From positions 1-49,272 of the forward strand of contig JBDSZL010000033.1 of NCBI GenBank assembly GCA_039925145.1: a stretch of DNA of 49,272 nt, given 5' to 3'. Numbering within the stretch: the stretch's first letter is position 1; each line of letters begins with the position of its first letter. Positions 36,833-45,678 of this stretch are shown here, one piece after another. A program made the translations under genes and the position numbers. The notes beneath the pieces are model-generated. The model was not told the DNA's origin. It worked only from the letters and a program-made list of their open reading frames with translations, and searched no databases. Origin of the DNA: JBDSZL01 sp039925145. Lineage in GTDB: Bacteria; Acidobacteriota; Vicinamibacteria; Vicinamibacterales; SCN-69-37.

Positions 36833-36864
36833 CACCAGGGCCCTTGCCCTCAGTCAAATTTAGC

Positions 36865-37233
36865 TCAGAGCGCCCCGGGAGACTCTCCGACGCCCATTAT
36901 CGAGCAGGCCACGATCGGCTCGATACCGAGTGCGCGGGCGCGCGCCACGACCTCCGGGCTGTCTGCCCCGGGGTTCAACCACACGGTGAGGACCTTCTTG
37001 CGAGCCAGGTCTTCGAGGACCTGCAACCCGACCGCCGGCCGCACGTACAGGCTCGCCTCGTCGATCGGGCCGGGATAGTCGAGCACCGTGGCATACGCCC
37101 GTTCTCCCTCCACTTCGGTTTCGCGCGGATGGATCGGGATGACCGTGTAGCCCTGATTTCGGAAGGCTCGAACGGCCTTGTTGCCGAACTTGCGCCGATC
37201 AGCCGAAGCGCCGATGACGGCGATCACAGGCAT
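36865..37233 (-). CDS. CoA-binding domain protein, YccU-like
   Basis: The 122-residue single-domain Rossmann protein belongs to the CoA_binding family. It begins VIAVIGASADRRKFGNKAVR, the nucleotide loop, and has IHPRETEVEG and TVWLNPGADS. Such proteins bind CoA in vitro; their physiological role is not established. It is at the end of the leftward housekeeping run, 49 bases after glcD-like. The stop lies about 30 bases before the rho promoter on the same strand. Confidence 0.85.
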   Translation of the reverse strand: MPVIAVIGASADRRKFGNKAVRAFRNQGYTVIPIHPRETEVEGERAYATVLDYPGPIDEASLYVRPAVGLQVLEDLARKKVLTVWLNPGADSPEVVARARALGIEPIVACSIMGVGESPGAL

Positions 37234-37250
37234 GACGGGATCGTACCACT

Positions 37251-37264
37251 GGCGCGATCGCGCC
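37251..37264. repeat. 14-base perfect palindrome
   Basis: GGCGCGATCGCGCC is self-complementary and contains the GCGATCGC octamer. It lies in the 49-base gap between the FAD oxidase gene and the CoA-binding gene. With no loop it is more likely a DNA-level site (methylation or protein binding) than an RNA hairpin. Confidence 0.5.
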
Positions 37265-37282
37265 GGCCAGCCGTCTTCCGTG

Positions 37283-38674
37283 TCACAGCTCCGGCGGGAA
37301 GATCTTGCCGGGGTTCAGGATGCCGTTAGGATCGAACGCCCGCTTGATGCGCTTCATGAGCGCGATGGTGTCGGCCGAAAGCTCGAGCCCGAGAAACTGC
37401 GCCTTCGCGAAGCCGATGCCGTGCTCGCCGCTGATGGACCCTTCGAGCGCGACGACGCCACGGAAGAGGGCCTCCTCGGCGAGGTGACCGCGCCTCACGG
37501 CGTCTGGATCGTCGGCCGGCACCATGATGTTGACGTGAATGTTGCCATCGCCGGCATGCCCGAACGACGGAATCGGCAGCTGGAACTCTCGCTTCAACCT
37601 GGCGACGAGCTCGTACAGCGCGGGGATGCGGGCGCGCGGGACCACCACGTCGTGGTTCAGCTTGAGGCTCGCGATGACCATCAGCGACCGCGAGATCTCG
37701 CGGCGCACCTCCCACAGGCGCTGCCGTTCGGCATCGCCGGTCGCGCGCAGCACCTCGGTCGCGCCGGCCGACATGCAGGCGGCGGCGACACGGTCGGCTT
37801 CGGCGGCCACCTGCTCGGGCAGACCATCCACCTCGAGGATGAGCACCGCCTCGGTGCCCTCCGGCGCCAGCGTCCGCACATCGAGCGCCCGAGCCACCGC
37901 CTCGAGCGAGTCGCGGTCGATCAGCTCGAGCGTGGACGGGACGACCCGCGCCCGGATCAATGCGCTCACGGCCTCCACCGCACGCTCGATGCTCGTGAAC
38001 GTTGCGCGCAGGGTGGCTGCCGCCGCCGGCTTCGGAATGAGCCGCAGGATGATCTTCGTGAGTATGGCGAGCGTGCCTTCGGATCCTACGAGCAGCTGCG
38101 TGAGGTCGTATCCGACGACGTTCTTCACGACCTTGCCGCCGGTCTGAATCACCTCACCGGTCGGCAGCACCGCTTCGAGGCCGAGCACGTAGTGCCGGGT
38201 GACGCCGTACTTGAACGCGCGGGGTCCTCCGGCGCATTCCGCGACGTTGCCGCCGAGCGCTGACTGCCGCAGGCTCGACGGGTCGGGCGGATAGAAGAGC
38301 CCGACGCGTTCCACCGCGTCCTGCAAATCTCCGGTGATCACGTTCGGCTCGACGATGGCGAGCAGGTTGTCTTCGTCTATTTCCAGGATGCGGTTCAGAC
38401 GCTCGAGGCTCAGAACGATTCCGCCGTGGACAGGAACAGAGCCCCCAGTGAAGCCTGTGCCACCGCCGCGAGGCACGAGCGGCGTGCGCGTCGTGTTGCA
38501 GAGCCTGGCGATTGCGGCAATTTCGGAGGCAGTCGCCGGCAGCACCACGACATCAGCCAGGGCGCCGCGCTTCAGCGCATCCACGCCGTAGTCGCGGCGC
38601 GAGTCGACATCGGTCTTCACGAAGTCTGCGCCGACGATCCGGCGAAGCTCGTCCACGATCACGGCAGTCTCCAT
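37283..38674 (-). CDS. FAD-linked 2-hydroxyacid oxidase, GlcD-like
   Basis: The 463-residue flavoprotein of the VAO/PCMH family oxidises a 2-hydroxyacid such as glycolate or D-lactate. The FAD-binding domain has VPRGGGTGFTGGSVPVHGG and ILEIDEDNLLAIVEPNV. The C-terminal domain ends with the family motif SGEHGIGFAKAQFL. The frame is open to 39121, but those residues are an antisense shadow of the aminotransferase. The ATG at 38674 overlaps that gene's stop by one base (TGATG). No GlcE or GlcF partner lies nearby, so it may act alone or with a distant electron acceptor. Confidence 0.9.
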   Translation of the reverse strand: METAVIVDELRRIVGADFVKTDVDSRRDYGVDALKRGALADVVVLPATASEIAAIARLCNTTRTPLVPRGGGTGFTGGSVPVHGGIVLSLERLNRILEIDEDNLLAIVEPNVITGDLQDAVERVGLFYPPDPSSLRQSALGGNVAECAGGPRAFKYGVTRHYVLGLEAVLPTGEVIQTGGKVVKNVVGYDLTQLLVGSEGTLAILTKIILRLIPKPAAAATLRATFTSIERAVEAVSALIRARVVPSTLELIDRDSLEAVARALDVRTLAPEGTEAVLILEVDGLPEQVAAEADRVAAACMSAGATEVLRATGDAERQRLWEVRREISRSLMVIASLKLNHDVVVPRARIPALYELVARLKREFQLPIPSFGHAGDGNIHVNIMVPADDPDAVRRGHLAEEALFRGVVALEGSISGEHGIGFAKAQFLGLELSADTIALMKRIKRAFDPNGILNPGKIFPPEL

Positions 38675-39882
38675 CACGCTCGCGACAGACTGCGTGCGAA
38701 CCGGACCAGACGGGTGGCGCCTTCGTGCAGCCGGTCCAGTGAGGTCGCGTACGACAGCCGGACATGGCCCCGCGCGGCAAACGCCTCGCCCGGCGTCACG
38801 ACCACGTGCTCCTGCTGAAGCAGCCGCTCCGCAAACTCCGCCGAGGAGCGGCAACCCTGTGCGGAGAGTAACGCCCCGACGTCTGGAAACAGATAGAACG
38901 CGCCGGCCGGGCGGGCGACGCGGAGGCGCGGCTCCTCCGAGAGCCATCCCATGAGCGCATCGCGCCGCTGCTGATATTCGGTGCGCATGCGTGCGACGCA
39001 ATCCTGCGGCCCTGTGAGCGCCGCCACGGTCGCCTTTTGTGCGATCGAGTTCACGTTCGATGTCTGATGACTCTGCAGCGCGTTGACCGCGCGAACGACG
39101 TCGGCCGGTGCCGCCATCCATCCGCAGCGCCAGCCGGTCATTGCGTAGGTCTTCGATGCGGATCCACAGAGGACGAGCCGATCTCTCATCGCCTCGGAGA
39201 AGATGCGGACCAGCGAATGCGGTGTGCCGTCGTAAATGAGCCGGTCGTAGCAGAGGTCGAGCACCACCCAGATGCCTCGTCGGGCGGCCTCGGCGGCCAG
39301 CCGGACGGCGTCCGCGTCCGCGAGCAGGGCACCCGTGGGATTGCCCGGCGAAATGATCACGATGCCACGCGTTCGGGGCGACATGGCATCGAGCAGCGCC
39401 GACGGTTCGAGCGTCGATGCGACGGCTGTCGGAGTGTTGACGCAGACAGGGGTAGCACCGGCGAGAGTGACTTGCGCAGCAATGGTCGGCCAGCCCGGCG
39501 CATGGGTGATGACCTCATCGCCCGGGCCGAACAGCGCCATCGCCGCGTGAAACAACGCCTGCTTGCCGCCGGCGGTCACGATAATCTCGTCTGGCTGGTA
39601 CTCGACGCCGTGGTCCAGCCGGTACCGCAGACAGATTGCCTCACGCAGTTCGAGGATGCCCGGGTTTGGTGTGTACTTCGTAAATCCCGCGTGCAGAGCC
39701 GCTTCGGCCGCCGCGATGATATGTGCCGGTGTCGAGAAGTCGGGTTCTCCGGCGCCCAGGTCCACGACGTCGGCGCCAGACCGCTTGAGCCGGTCGGCTT
39801 CGATGGCCGTCTTCATCGTCCCCGAGAGGGCAATGCCGCCAATCCGAGCGGCCAGCCGAGAGTCTTTCACCGGCGTGCTCAC
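38674..39882 (-). CDS. PLP-dependent aminotransferase, class I
   Basis: The 402-residue fold-type I transaminase is close to aspartate aminotransferases of the 1-beta/gamma kind. It has DLGAGEPDFSTPAHI, SPGNPTGALL (PLP phosphate region) and the Schiff-base lysine in CGSASKTYAMTGWRCGWM. The C-terminal arginine for substrate carboxylate binding is in GHVRLSYATS. The GTG at 39882 overlaps the coaD stop as GTGA. The frame extends upstream, but that part is a shadow. Aspartate, aromatic or other amino-acid donors cannot be separated by reading alone. Confidence 0.9.
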   Translation of the reverse strand: MSTPVKDSRLAARIGGIALSGTMKTAIEADRLKRSGADVVDLGAGEPDFSTPAHIIAAAEAALHAGFTKYTPNPGILELREAICLRYRLDHGVEYQPDEIIVTAGGKQALFHAAMALFGPGDEVITHAPGWPTIAAQVTLAGATPVCVNTPTAVASTLEPSALLDAMSPRTRGIVIISPGNPTGALLADADAVRLAAEAARRGIWVVLDLCYDRLIYDGTPHSLVRIFSEAMRDRLVLCGSASKTYAMTGWRCGWMAAPADVVRAVNALQSHQTSNVNSIAQKATVAALTGPQDCVARMRTEYQQRRDALMGWLSEEPRLRVARPAGAFYLFPDVGALLSAQGCRSSAEFAERLLQQEHVVVTPGEAFAARGHVRLSYATSLDRLHEGATRLVRFARSLSRA

Positions 39883-40382
39883 CGGCCGGATAGCCTCGCC
39901 TGACGTTCGCGCAGGCGGCGCGCGACCGATGCCGGGACGAGAGCCTCGATAGAGCCGTCGTGAGAGGCGACCTCTCGAACGAGCCGCGAGCTCAGGAACA
40001 TGGTCTCGACCGAGGGCATGACGAACACCGTCTCGCACTTTTCATTGAGGTGCCTGTTCATCAGCGCGATCTGCCACTCATCCGAGAACTCTGTGGCCGT
40101 GCGCAGCCCGCGCACGACGGCGGATGCCCCCCGAAGGCGGACGTACTCGGCGAGCAAGCCCCCGAAGGTGTCGACCTCGACCCTCGGCATCTCAGCCGTC
40201 TCCGCGCGAATCATCGCCACACGCTCGTCAGCGCTGAACCACGGCTGCTTCGCCGCGTTGACGAGCACGGCGACCACGACGCGATCGAACAGCGTGGCGC
40301 TGCGCCGGATGAGATCCAGATGGCCGTTGGTGAGCGGGTCGAAGGTGCCGGGCACAACGGCCAGGCGCGTGGCGTCAGCCAT
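39879..40382 (-). CDS. coaD: Phosphopantetheine adenylyltransferase
   Basis: The 167-residue enzyme makes dephospho-CoA from 4'-phosphopantetheine and ATP, the penultimate step of CoA synthesis. It has the nucleotidyltransferase motif GTFDPLTNGHLDLI (T/HxGH) and the second motif FLSSRLVREVA (family ISSTxVR). Also present is VVRGLRTATEFSDEWQIALMN, typical of CoaD. The ATG at 40382 has GAGGAG eight bases upstream. A GTG at 40391, overlapping the rsmD stop, is the alternative. The length is normal for the family. Confidence 0.95.
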   Translation of the reverse strand: MADATRLAVVPGTFDPLTNGHLDLIRRSATLFDRVVVAVLVNAAKQPWFSADERVAMIRAETAEMPRVEVDTFGGLLAEYVRLRGASAVVRGLRTATEFSDEWQIALMNRHLNEKCETVFVMPSVETMFLSSRLVREVASHDGSIEALVPASVARRLRERQARLSGR

Positions 40383-40387
40383 CGATG

Positions 40388-40942
40388 TCACTCCTCGTCC
40401 GGCCGGCCGTAAAACGCGAGCGCGCTGTCGCCGGCCGTCAGCGTGCGGCGGCGCCGCAGGGTCGCCGCGTCGGCGGGCACATCGGCCCGGCGCCGGCTGT
40501 GCTCGAGCACGACCAGTCCATTCTGGGCCAGCAGCGTGGCCGCCTCGGTCAACACTTCGGACACCTGACGGAAATCGTAGGGCGGATCGAGGAGCACCAG
40601 ATCGAAGGTGCCTCTCTCAGCCACGTGCGCGGCGAGCCCGATGAAATCGCCCCGGATAATAGCACAGGCATTTTCGACGCCGCAGGTGCCGACGTTGGCA
40701 CGGAGCACGCGCAATGCGTGCGGATTGTGCTCTACGAACGTCACGTGCGTGGCCCCCCGGCTCAGCGCCTCGAGCCCGAGCGCGCCGGTGCCCGCGAACC
40801 CATCGAGGACCCGGGCGTTGCTCACACGTGTGGCAATCACGTTGAAGAGCGTCTCGCGCAGACGATCGGATGTCGGACGGACGCCTTCGCGCGGCGGACC
40901 TTGCAGCCGCCGCCCTTTGAGCCGCCCCGCTATGATGCGCAT
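40388..40942 (-). CDS. rsmD: 16S rRNA m2G966 methyltransferase
   Basis: The 184-residue SAM-dependent enzyme methylates G966 of 16S rRNA (E. coli numbering). It starts MRIIAGRLKGRRLQGPP and has the conserved RPTSDRLRETLFNV. The SAM loop is VLDGFAGTGALGLEALSRGA, and the catalytic DPPY lies in FDLVLLDPPYDF. The frame is open 105 bases upstream, but the family start is the ATG at 40942. rsmD next to coaD is a common bacterial arrangement. The C-terminal tail is slightly extended. Confidence 0.94.
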   Translation of the reverse strand: MRIIAGRLKGRRLQGPPREGVRPTSDRLRETLFNVIATRVSNARVLDGFAGTGALGLEALSRGATHVTFVEHNPHALRVLRANVGTCGVENACAIIRGDFIGLAAHVAERGTFDLVLLDPPYDFRQVSEVLTEAATLLAQNGLVVLEHSRRRADVPADAATLRRRRTLTAGDSALAFYGRPDEE

Positions 40943-40973
40943 GCGTTCCGATGGCCCGTTGTGCGCCGGTTCT

Positions 40974-43163
40974 TCATCCGACGCCGACCAGTCCGAAGCG
41001 CTGAGCCCAGTTCGCGGTGACGTAGGTCTCGAGCTGGTCCGCACCACTGCCCTCCTCGAGCCACAATGCCGCTTCGCGCCGCGCCTCCTCCATCACCGCA
41101 TGATCGCGCAGCAGATCACCCACCCGCAACGTGGGCAGGCCCGACTGTCGCGTGCCGAAGAAATCGCCGGGGCCGCGCAGCGCGAGATCGCGCTCGGCGA
41201 TCTCGAATCCGTCCGTGGTCGACACCAGCGCATCGAGCCGCGCCCGGGCGGCGTCGCTCAGCGGCATCTGGTAGAGCAGCACACACGTCGACGCGTGGGT
41301 GCCGCGGCCGACCCTGCCGCGCAGCTGATGCAACTGCGAGAGCCCGAACCGCTCGGCGTGCTCCACCACCATCAACGTGGCGTTCGGCACGTCGACGCCC
41401 ACTTCGATCACCGTGGTCGCAACCAGCACGTGGACGTCTCCTCGCGTGAAGGCCGCCATCACGCGATCCTTCTCGTCCTGCTTGAGACGCCCATGCAACA
41501 GCGCGACGCTGTACTCAGGAAAGACCTCGGCCTGGAGCTGCTCGGCCATGGCCGTGGCCGCGCGCAGATCCACTTTTTCTGAGTCCTCGACGAGCGGATA
41601 CACTACGTACACCTGCTGCCCGGCCTCGAGCTGACGCCGCGCCATGGCGTAGATCTCCTCGCGGCGAGACTCGGGCTTCGCCACCGTCGTGACTGGCTGC
41701 CGCCCTGGCGGCAGGCCGCGGATCGTCGATACATCCAGATCGCCGTATGTCGTGAGCGCCAGCGTTCGCGGGATGGGCGTGGCCGTCATCACCAGCACAT
41801 CGGGGTGACCGCCCTTGCCGCGCAGGGCGGCCCGCTGAATCACGCCAAACCGATGCTGTTCGTCGATGACCACCAGGCCCAGTTCGCGAAAGGTCACGGC
41901 CGCCTCGGCCAGCGCGTGCGTCCCGACCACCAGCTGCACACTGCCGCTCGCCAGTTCCGCGATGACGGCCCGGCGCCGTGCCCCGGTCAGGCTGCCGCTC
42001 AGCGACGCGATCCGAAAACGCGACGCATCCAGCAGCCGCCGAATCGTGAAGTAGTGCTGATCGGCGAGGATTTCCGTCGGCGCCATGAACGCGACTTGCA
42101 ATCCGTTTTCCATGGCCACGAGCGCCGCCAGCAATGCGACGATCGTCTTGCCGGCACCCACGTCTCCCTGAAGCAGGCGATTCATCGGCTGCACCCGCTG
42201 CATATCCGTGACGACTTCACGAAGCGCCTGCTTCTGGCCGTCGGTGAGTTTGAACGGCAGGACCCGACGCGCCGACTCTCTGATGCGGTCGTCGACGGTC
42301 ACCGGTCGTGCCTTCTGATCGGCCGCCTGCCGCCGCTGCCGCACGAGCAGCCCGGCCTGGAAGAGAAAGAACTCTTCGAAAATCAGTCGCTGTTGCGCGG
42401 CCGTTCGACACGCATGCAGCATGGCAAGCTCGGTGTCGGCGGGCGGAAAGTGTGTCGCGCGCAGCGCCTCGGTTCGTGACGGGAGCCGCCGCCGCTCGCG
42501 AATGGGACCCGGCAGCGGGTCGATGAGATCGTCGGGCAGCTCTCCGAGCAGACGATGGACGAGCGAGCGTTGCAGCCGCGACGTCATGGTGCCGGTCTTC
42601 TCGTAAATCGGCACGATCCGACTGGTGTGCACGGCCTCGTCGCTGTCGTCTCCTTCTCCCCGCAGAATTTCGTACTCCGGGTTGCTGAGTTGGAGGCCCT
42701 GCCGGAATTCGACCGGGCCGTAGAGCACCACCTGTTGCTGCGGGTGGAAGACGTCCTTCAAGAACGCCTGATTGGGGAACACCGCCCGTGCGAGGCCGGT
42801 CTGATCGCGGACCACGAGTTCGAACAGACGGAAGCCGGGACGACGGGTGGATCGCACCCCAGAGGTGACCACCTCGCCAATCACCGTGGCGGTCTGGCCC
42901 GGACGCAACGACCCGGCCGGTACAACGTGCGCGCGATCCTCGTAGCGAAGAGGAAAACGCAGCAGCATGTCTTCGACCGTGTGCAGACCTGCCTTCTCGA
43001 GGTCGGCTGCCCGGCGAGGGCCCACTCCGCGCACGAACTGCAACGGAGTCGACAGGAGATCGGTGGGCACGAGCGATGCTAACTCACTCGGTCGGGAAAG
43101 CCCGGGGCCGCCTCGAGTACCCCGACCGGCAGCGAAAGGCGGCGTGCTCCGGGGCACGTTCAA
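40974..43163 (-). CDS. recG: ATP-dependent DNA helicase RecG
   Basis: This 729-residue superfamily 2 helicase remodels stalled replication forks and Holliday junctions. An N-terminal wedge (OB) domain follows a helix-hairpin-helix-like segment (FVRGVGPRRAADLEKAGL). The helicase core has Walker A GDVGAGKT and the Walker B box VIDEQHRFGV. The translocation motif region is GRVGRGTHAS, and the C-terminal TRP-like GPGDFFGTRQSGLP is typical of RecG. The first codon used here is TTG at 43163; a GTG six bases further in and others downstream are alternatives, none with a strong Shine-Dalgarno site. Confidence 0.95.
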   Translation of the reverse strand: MNVPRSTPPFAAGRGTRGGPGLSRPSELASLVPTDLLSTPLQFVRGVGPRRAADLEKAGLHTVEDMLLRFPLRYEDRAHVVPAGSLRPGQTATVIGEVVTSGVRSTRRPGFRLFELVVRDQTGLARAVFPNQAFLKDVFHPQQQVVLYGPVEFRQGLQLSNPEYEILRGEGDDSDEAVHTSRIVPIYEKTGTMTSRLQRSLVHRLLGELPDDLIDPLPGPIRERRRLPSRTEALRATHFPPADTELAMLHACRTAAQQRLIFEEFFLFQAGLLVRQRRQAADQKARPVTVDDRIRESARRVLPFKLTDGQKQALREVVTDMQRVQPMNRLLQGDVGAGKTIVALLAALVAMENGLQVAFMAPTEILADQHYFTIRRLLDASRFRIASLSGSLTGARRRAVIAELASGSVQLVVGTHALAEAAVTFRELGLVVIDEQHRFGVIQRAALRGKGGHPDVLVMTATPIPRTLALTTYGDLDVSTIRGLPPGRQPVTTVAKPESRREEIYAMARRQLEAGQQVYVVYPLVEDSEKVDLRAATAMAEQLQAEVFPEYSVALLHGRLKQDEKDRVMAAFTRGDVHVLVATTVIEVGVDVPNATLMVVEHAERFGLSQLHQLRGRVGRGTHASTCVLLYQMPLSDAARARLDALVSTTDGFEIAERDLALRGPGDFFGTRQSGLPTLRVGDLLRDHAVMEEARREAALWLEEGSGADQLETYVTANWAQRFGLVGVG

Positions 43164-43174
43164 GCTGACTGCGT

Positions 43175-43777
43175 CTATTGAATAATCGTGGCCCCGCCGC
43201 GCTTGGTCTCGATGGCCTGAATGCTGGCCGGGAGGTCGAATGGGCTGTCGAGGTCGAACCCCCGGGGGTGGTCAGGAGTCTTCGAATAATAGCTCACGAG
43301 CTCCTGCAGCAGACTCTTGGGAATGGCCACGCCGCCCAACGTGGCGGACTCGAGCCCGAACACGCCCTTGCCGTTCACGGCGCGCAGCGTGCCGGCCGCG
43401 ATGATTTCCACTTTGCCGCTGAGCCACGCCAGTGGATCGAGCCAGCTGCGCTCCTTCGATTTCAAGGCGGCGTCGAGATCGACAATCGCCCGGGCCCGCA
43501 CCCTGCCGACGTCGACGATGACGATCTGCGGGTCGAGAACCCCATCGGGTACCAGTTCCTTGCCATGGACCTTGAAATAGGCGTTGACCTCATTATCCGT
43601 AAATGAGGTGCGCAGCGGCGCGACCGTCTTGGACGAGGCCGGCTTGTTAGCGCGCAGCGTCATCGCCGCGACCTTTTTCTGCATGCTCGCTGCGTCGGCA
43701 CGCAGCGGGTCTTGCGCGAGGGAACCAGCGGCTCCCACGGCCAGGAGAGCACACGTGAGGAGAAGGTGGCGGGTCAT
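43175..43777 (-). CDS. Secreted protein of unknown function
   Basis: The 200-residue protein has a signal peptide (LLLTCALLAVGAAGSLAQ). The mature part has TDNEVNAYFKVHGKELVP, then VDVGRVRARAIVDLDAAL and repeated amphipathic strands with IIAAGTLRAVNGKGVFGLES. The pattern of a conserved start (xFTDNEVNAYF) followed by long beta strands recalls lipid-binding or LmeA-like (DUF2993-type) envelope proteins, but I do not recognise the family with confidence. It lies between the anti-sigma operon and recG in the same direction, 11 bases from recG and 45 bases after the LTxxQ-like gene. Confidence 0.75.
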   Translation of the reverse strand: MTRHLLLTCALLAVGAAGSLAQDPLRADAASMQKKVAAMTLRANKPASSKTVAPLRTSFTDNEVNAYFKVHGKELVPDGVLDPQIVIVDVGRVRARAIVDLDAALKSKERSWLDPLAWLSGKVEIIAAGTLRAVNGKGVFGLESATLGGVAIPKSLLQELVSYYSKTPDHPRGFDLDSPFDLPASIQAIETKRGGATIIQ

Positions 43778-43822
43778 AGTCCATACTAGCAGGCCGCCTG
43801 CACCCTGCCTCCGCTCGATCGC

Positions 43823-44491
43823 CTACTGGGGCATGGGCGACGTGGGCGGTGCCTCTGGCGCGGGCGCGGGGGGCTGCTGGCGGACCTGCTCGCGCGCGCG
43901 GGCCATCAGCTCGAGCTTCTGTCGCTCCATCCGCTGTTCGAACACACGGAACCTGGCACGCTGCGGCACCGACAGCCCATCGTCGAGCTGCTGGTAGGCG
44001 TCGCGGATCATCTGCGCGCTTCGCGCCGCCTGCTCCTCGACCGCCTTGAGCTTCACCGCGAGCGATTCGTCACTGATGGGCCCGCCGCCTCCGCGTGTGA
44101 GCTGCGCCAGCTCGTTGACGAGCACCTGCCGCTCGCGCTGTGTCCGTCGGCGAACCATCTGCAGACGCTCGAGCCGGGGCCGGAAGAGCGGCAGCTGCTC
44201 CGGCGTGAGCTGCAACGCGACGCGCGCCTGGTTCAGCACGTAGCGATCGAACATCTGCTCGACCTGCTGGGCGGTCATGCTCGTCCCATCGGCGAGACTG
44301 GGTGCACCGGCCCCACCACGTCGAAGCGCGCCTCCGGCACGGCCGCGCCGGCCGCCATCAACCGCAGGTGGCTCCCCCTGGCGATTCACCGCCCCACGAT
44401 CCGCGCCTGCGCGAGGTCGATCCTGCGCCGCAGCGGGTTGCGCCAGCACCAGCCCTGTCAACACGATTGCAGCCACCAGTCTGGACATCAC
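43823..44491 (-). CDS. Periplasmic helical protein, LTxxQ/Spy-like
   Basis: The 222-residue protein has a signal peptide (IVLTGLVLAQPAAAQ), a low-complexity Arg/Gly/Pro stretch, and a helical Gln/Arg/Leu-rich core. The core motif LTPEQLPLFRPRLERLQ resembles the LTxxQ motif of CpxP/Spy/ZraP periplasmic stress proteins. A proline-rich C-terminus follows. Its ATG overlaps the anti-sigma stop by 4 bases, so it is probably an output or helper of that ECF system. Metal or envelope-stress sensing is an inference from the family. Confidence 0.72.
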   Translation of the reverse strand: MMSRLVAAIVLTGLVLAQPAAAQDRPRAGADRGAVNRQGEPPAVDGGRRGRAGGALRRGGAGAPSLADGTSMTAQQVEQMFDRYVLNQARVALQLTPEQLPLFRPRLERLQMVRRRTQRERQVLVNELAQLTRGGGGPISDESLAVKLKAVEEQAARSAQMIRDAYQQLDDGLSVPQRARFRVFEQRMERQKLELMARAREQVRQQPPAPAPEAPPTSPMPQ

Positions 44492-45030
44492 TGGCTCCGC
44501 TGCATTTCTGCGGCAAGCAGATGAACGAACGCCACCCGTTCCGCCGCGCTGAGATCGTCGACGAGCGCAGGAGTCTCGCCCGTCACCGCCAGCGTTCCGA
44601 GATCATCGGCGGGCAGCTGCGCCGCCATCTGCAACACGTCGTCCCACCGATCCTCATCGGCCGGCGCGATCGCCAGGGCATCCGTTCCGACAGTCGTGGC
44701 CGGAGTCTGGTGATCCATCTCGCGCAGCGAGAACATCAATACGAGCACGCTGGCTGCGCACGCCGCGCTAACCAGCCAGCGGCGCCCGAACCATCCGGAC
44801 GACGAGGGTTGCGTTTCGAGCGTCGCGCGATGCACTCGTGCGCTGAAGTGCTCCCAGAAGAGCGGTGAGGGTTCGGGCACCTCGACAGCGCGAAGCTGCG
44901 ACTCGACCGCCTTGAGCGCCTGCAACTCGAGACGGCACGCTTCGCACGCATCGACGTGTTCACGTCGTCCTGCATCGAGCGTGTTCTCGGCCGCGGCGAG
45001 CAGCTCGTCAGATGTGAGGTGTACGGTCAT
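44488..45030 (-). CDS. Anti-sigma factor with zinc-binding (ZAS) motif
   Basis: The 180-residue protein is a membrane anti-sigma factor. The cytoplasmic N-terminus carries the zinc motif HVDACEAC (HxxxCxxC), which binds the sigma factor. One transmembrane helix follows (RWLVSAACAASVLVLMFSL), then an extracytoplasmic part of about 75 residues. The ATG at 45030 overlaps the sigma stop as ATGA; the longer frame upstream is an antisense shadow of the sigma gene. Release by regulated proteolysis or redox change of the cysteines is typical of the family but not shown here. Confidence 0.88.
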   Translation of the reverse strand: MTVHLTSDELLAAAENTLDAGRREHVDACEACRLELQALKAVESQLRAVEVPEPSPLFWEHFSARVHRATLETQPSSSGWFGRRWLVSAACAASVLVLMFSLREMDHQTPATTVGTDALAIAPADEDRWDDVLQMAAQLPADDLGTLAVTGETPALVDDLSAAERVAFVHLLAAEMQRSQ

Positions 45031-45665
45031 GACTTCACCAGGCGTCTCAGATTGCCCAGCGCGTGAAAGAAATTGGCCTTCACCGCGCCGACAGATGTTC
45101 CGAGGATCTTTGCGATTTCGTCGTGCGAGAGATCCTGATAGACCCGAAGCACCAGAGTCGCGCGCTGCTTCGGCGGTAACTGATCGACCGCCCCTCGCAA
45201 GCGATCGGCGCGCTCGCGGCTCACCAGCGTCTGGAGCGCGTCTGGTTGCCGGTCGTCGACACGCTGCGCCGCCTCGAGCGGCTCGCCCACCGGCCGGCGT
45301 ACGGCCTTGCGGTTGAGACAGGTGTTGACGGCAACGCGATAGAGCCACGTGCTGAGCGCCGCCTGACTCTTGAACTGCTTCAGGCCCTTGAAGGCGCGCA
45401 CGAAAACATCCTGAGCCAGGTCGGACGCGTCTTCGTGATTGCCCATGAATCGATAACAGACGAGGTATACCGTGCGCCGGTGGCGCTCGACGATGATGTC
45501 AAAGGCCTCGTGGCGGCCGGCGGCAAATGCGGCAACCAGCGCGCTGTCGTCCGCGTCGCGCAGGTCGTCGGCCGACGGGGCGTCAACCGACGGTGCCGGT
45601 CGCGCCATGCTCAGATCCCCAACTGGCCATCGGCCCACGGCGGCTGCCCCATTTAAAAAGTCCAT
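45027..45665 (-). CDS. ECF RNA polymerase sigma factor
   Basis: The 212-residue group IV sigma factor has region 2 (DASDLAQDVFVRAFKGLKQF, with the -10 recognition part TWLYRVAVNTCLNRK). Region 4 is LPPKQRATLVLRVYQDLSHD followed by EIAKILGTSVGAVKANF, for -35 recognition. There are no regions 1.1 or 3, as expected for ECFs. Two starts are possible: ATG at 45665 with AAGGG upstream, and ATG at 45608 (MARPAPSV). It is coupled to the anti-sigma gene. It begins 14 bases after the PfkB-type kinase ends. Confidence 0.93.
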   Translation of the reverse strand: MDFLNGAAAVGRWPVGDLSMARPAPSVDAPSADDLRDADDSALVAAFAAGRHEAFDIIVERHRRTVYLVCYRFMGNHEDASDLAQDVFVRAFKGLKQFKSQAALSTWLYRVAVNTCLNRKAVRRPVGEPLEAAQRVDDRQPDALQTLVSRERADRLRGAVDQLPPKQRATLVLRVYQDLSHDEIAKILGTSVGAVKANFFHALGNLRRLVKS

Positions 45666-45678
45666 TCCGTGCCCTTAG

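Noticed and set aside
36731..36835. Upstream extension of rho by 35 residues
   Set aside because: The extension has no homology to Rho N-termini and covers the extended -10 promoter; the ATG at 36730 fits the family.
38675..39121. N-terminal extension of the FAD oxidase in the same frame
   Set aside because: The extra 149 residues are Arg/Gly/Ala-rich and lie over the aminotransferase coding region; the family start is at 38674.
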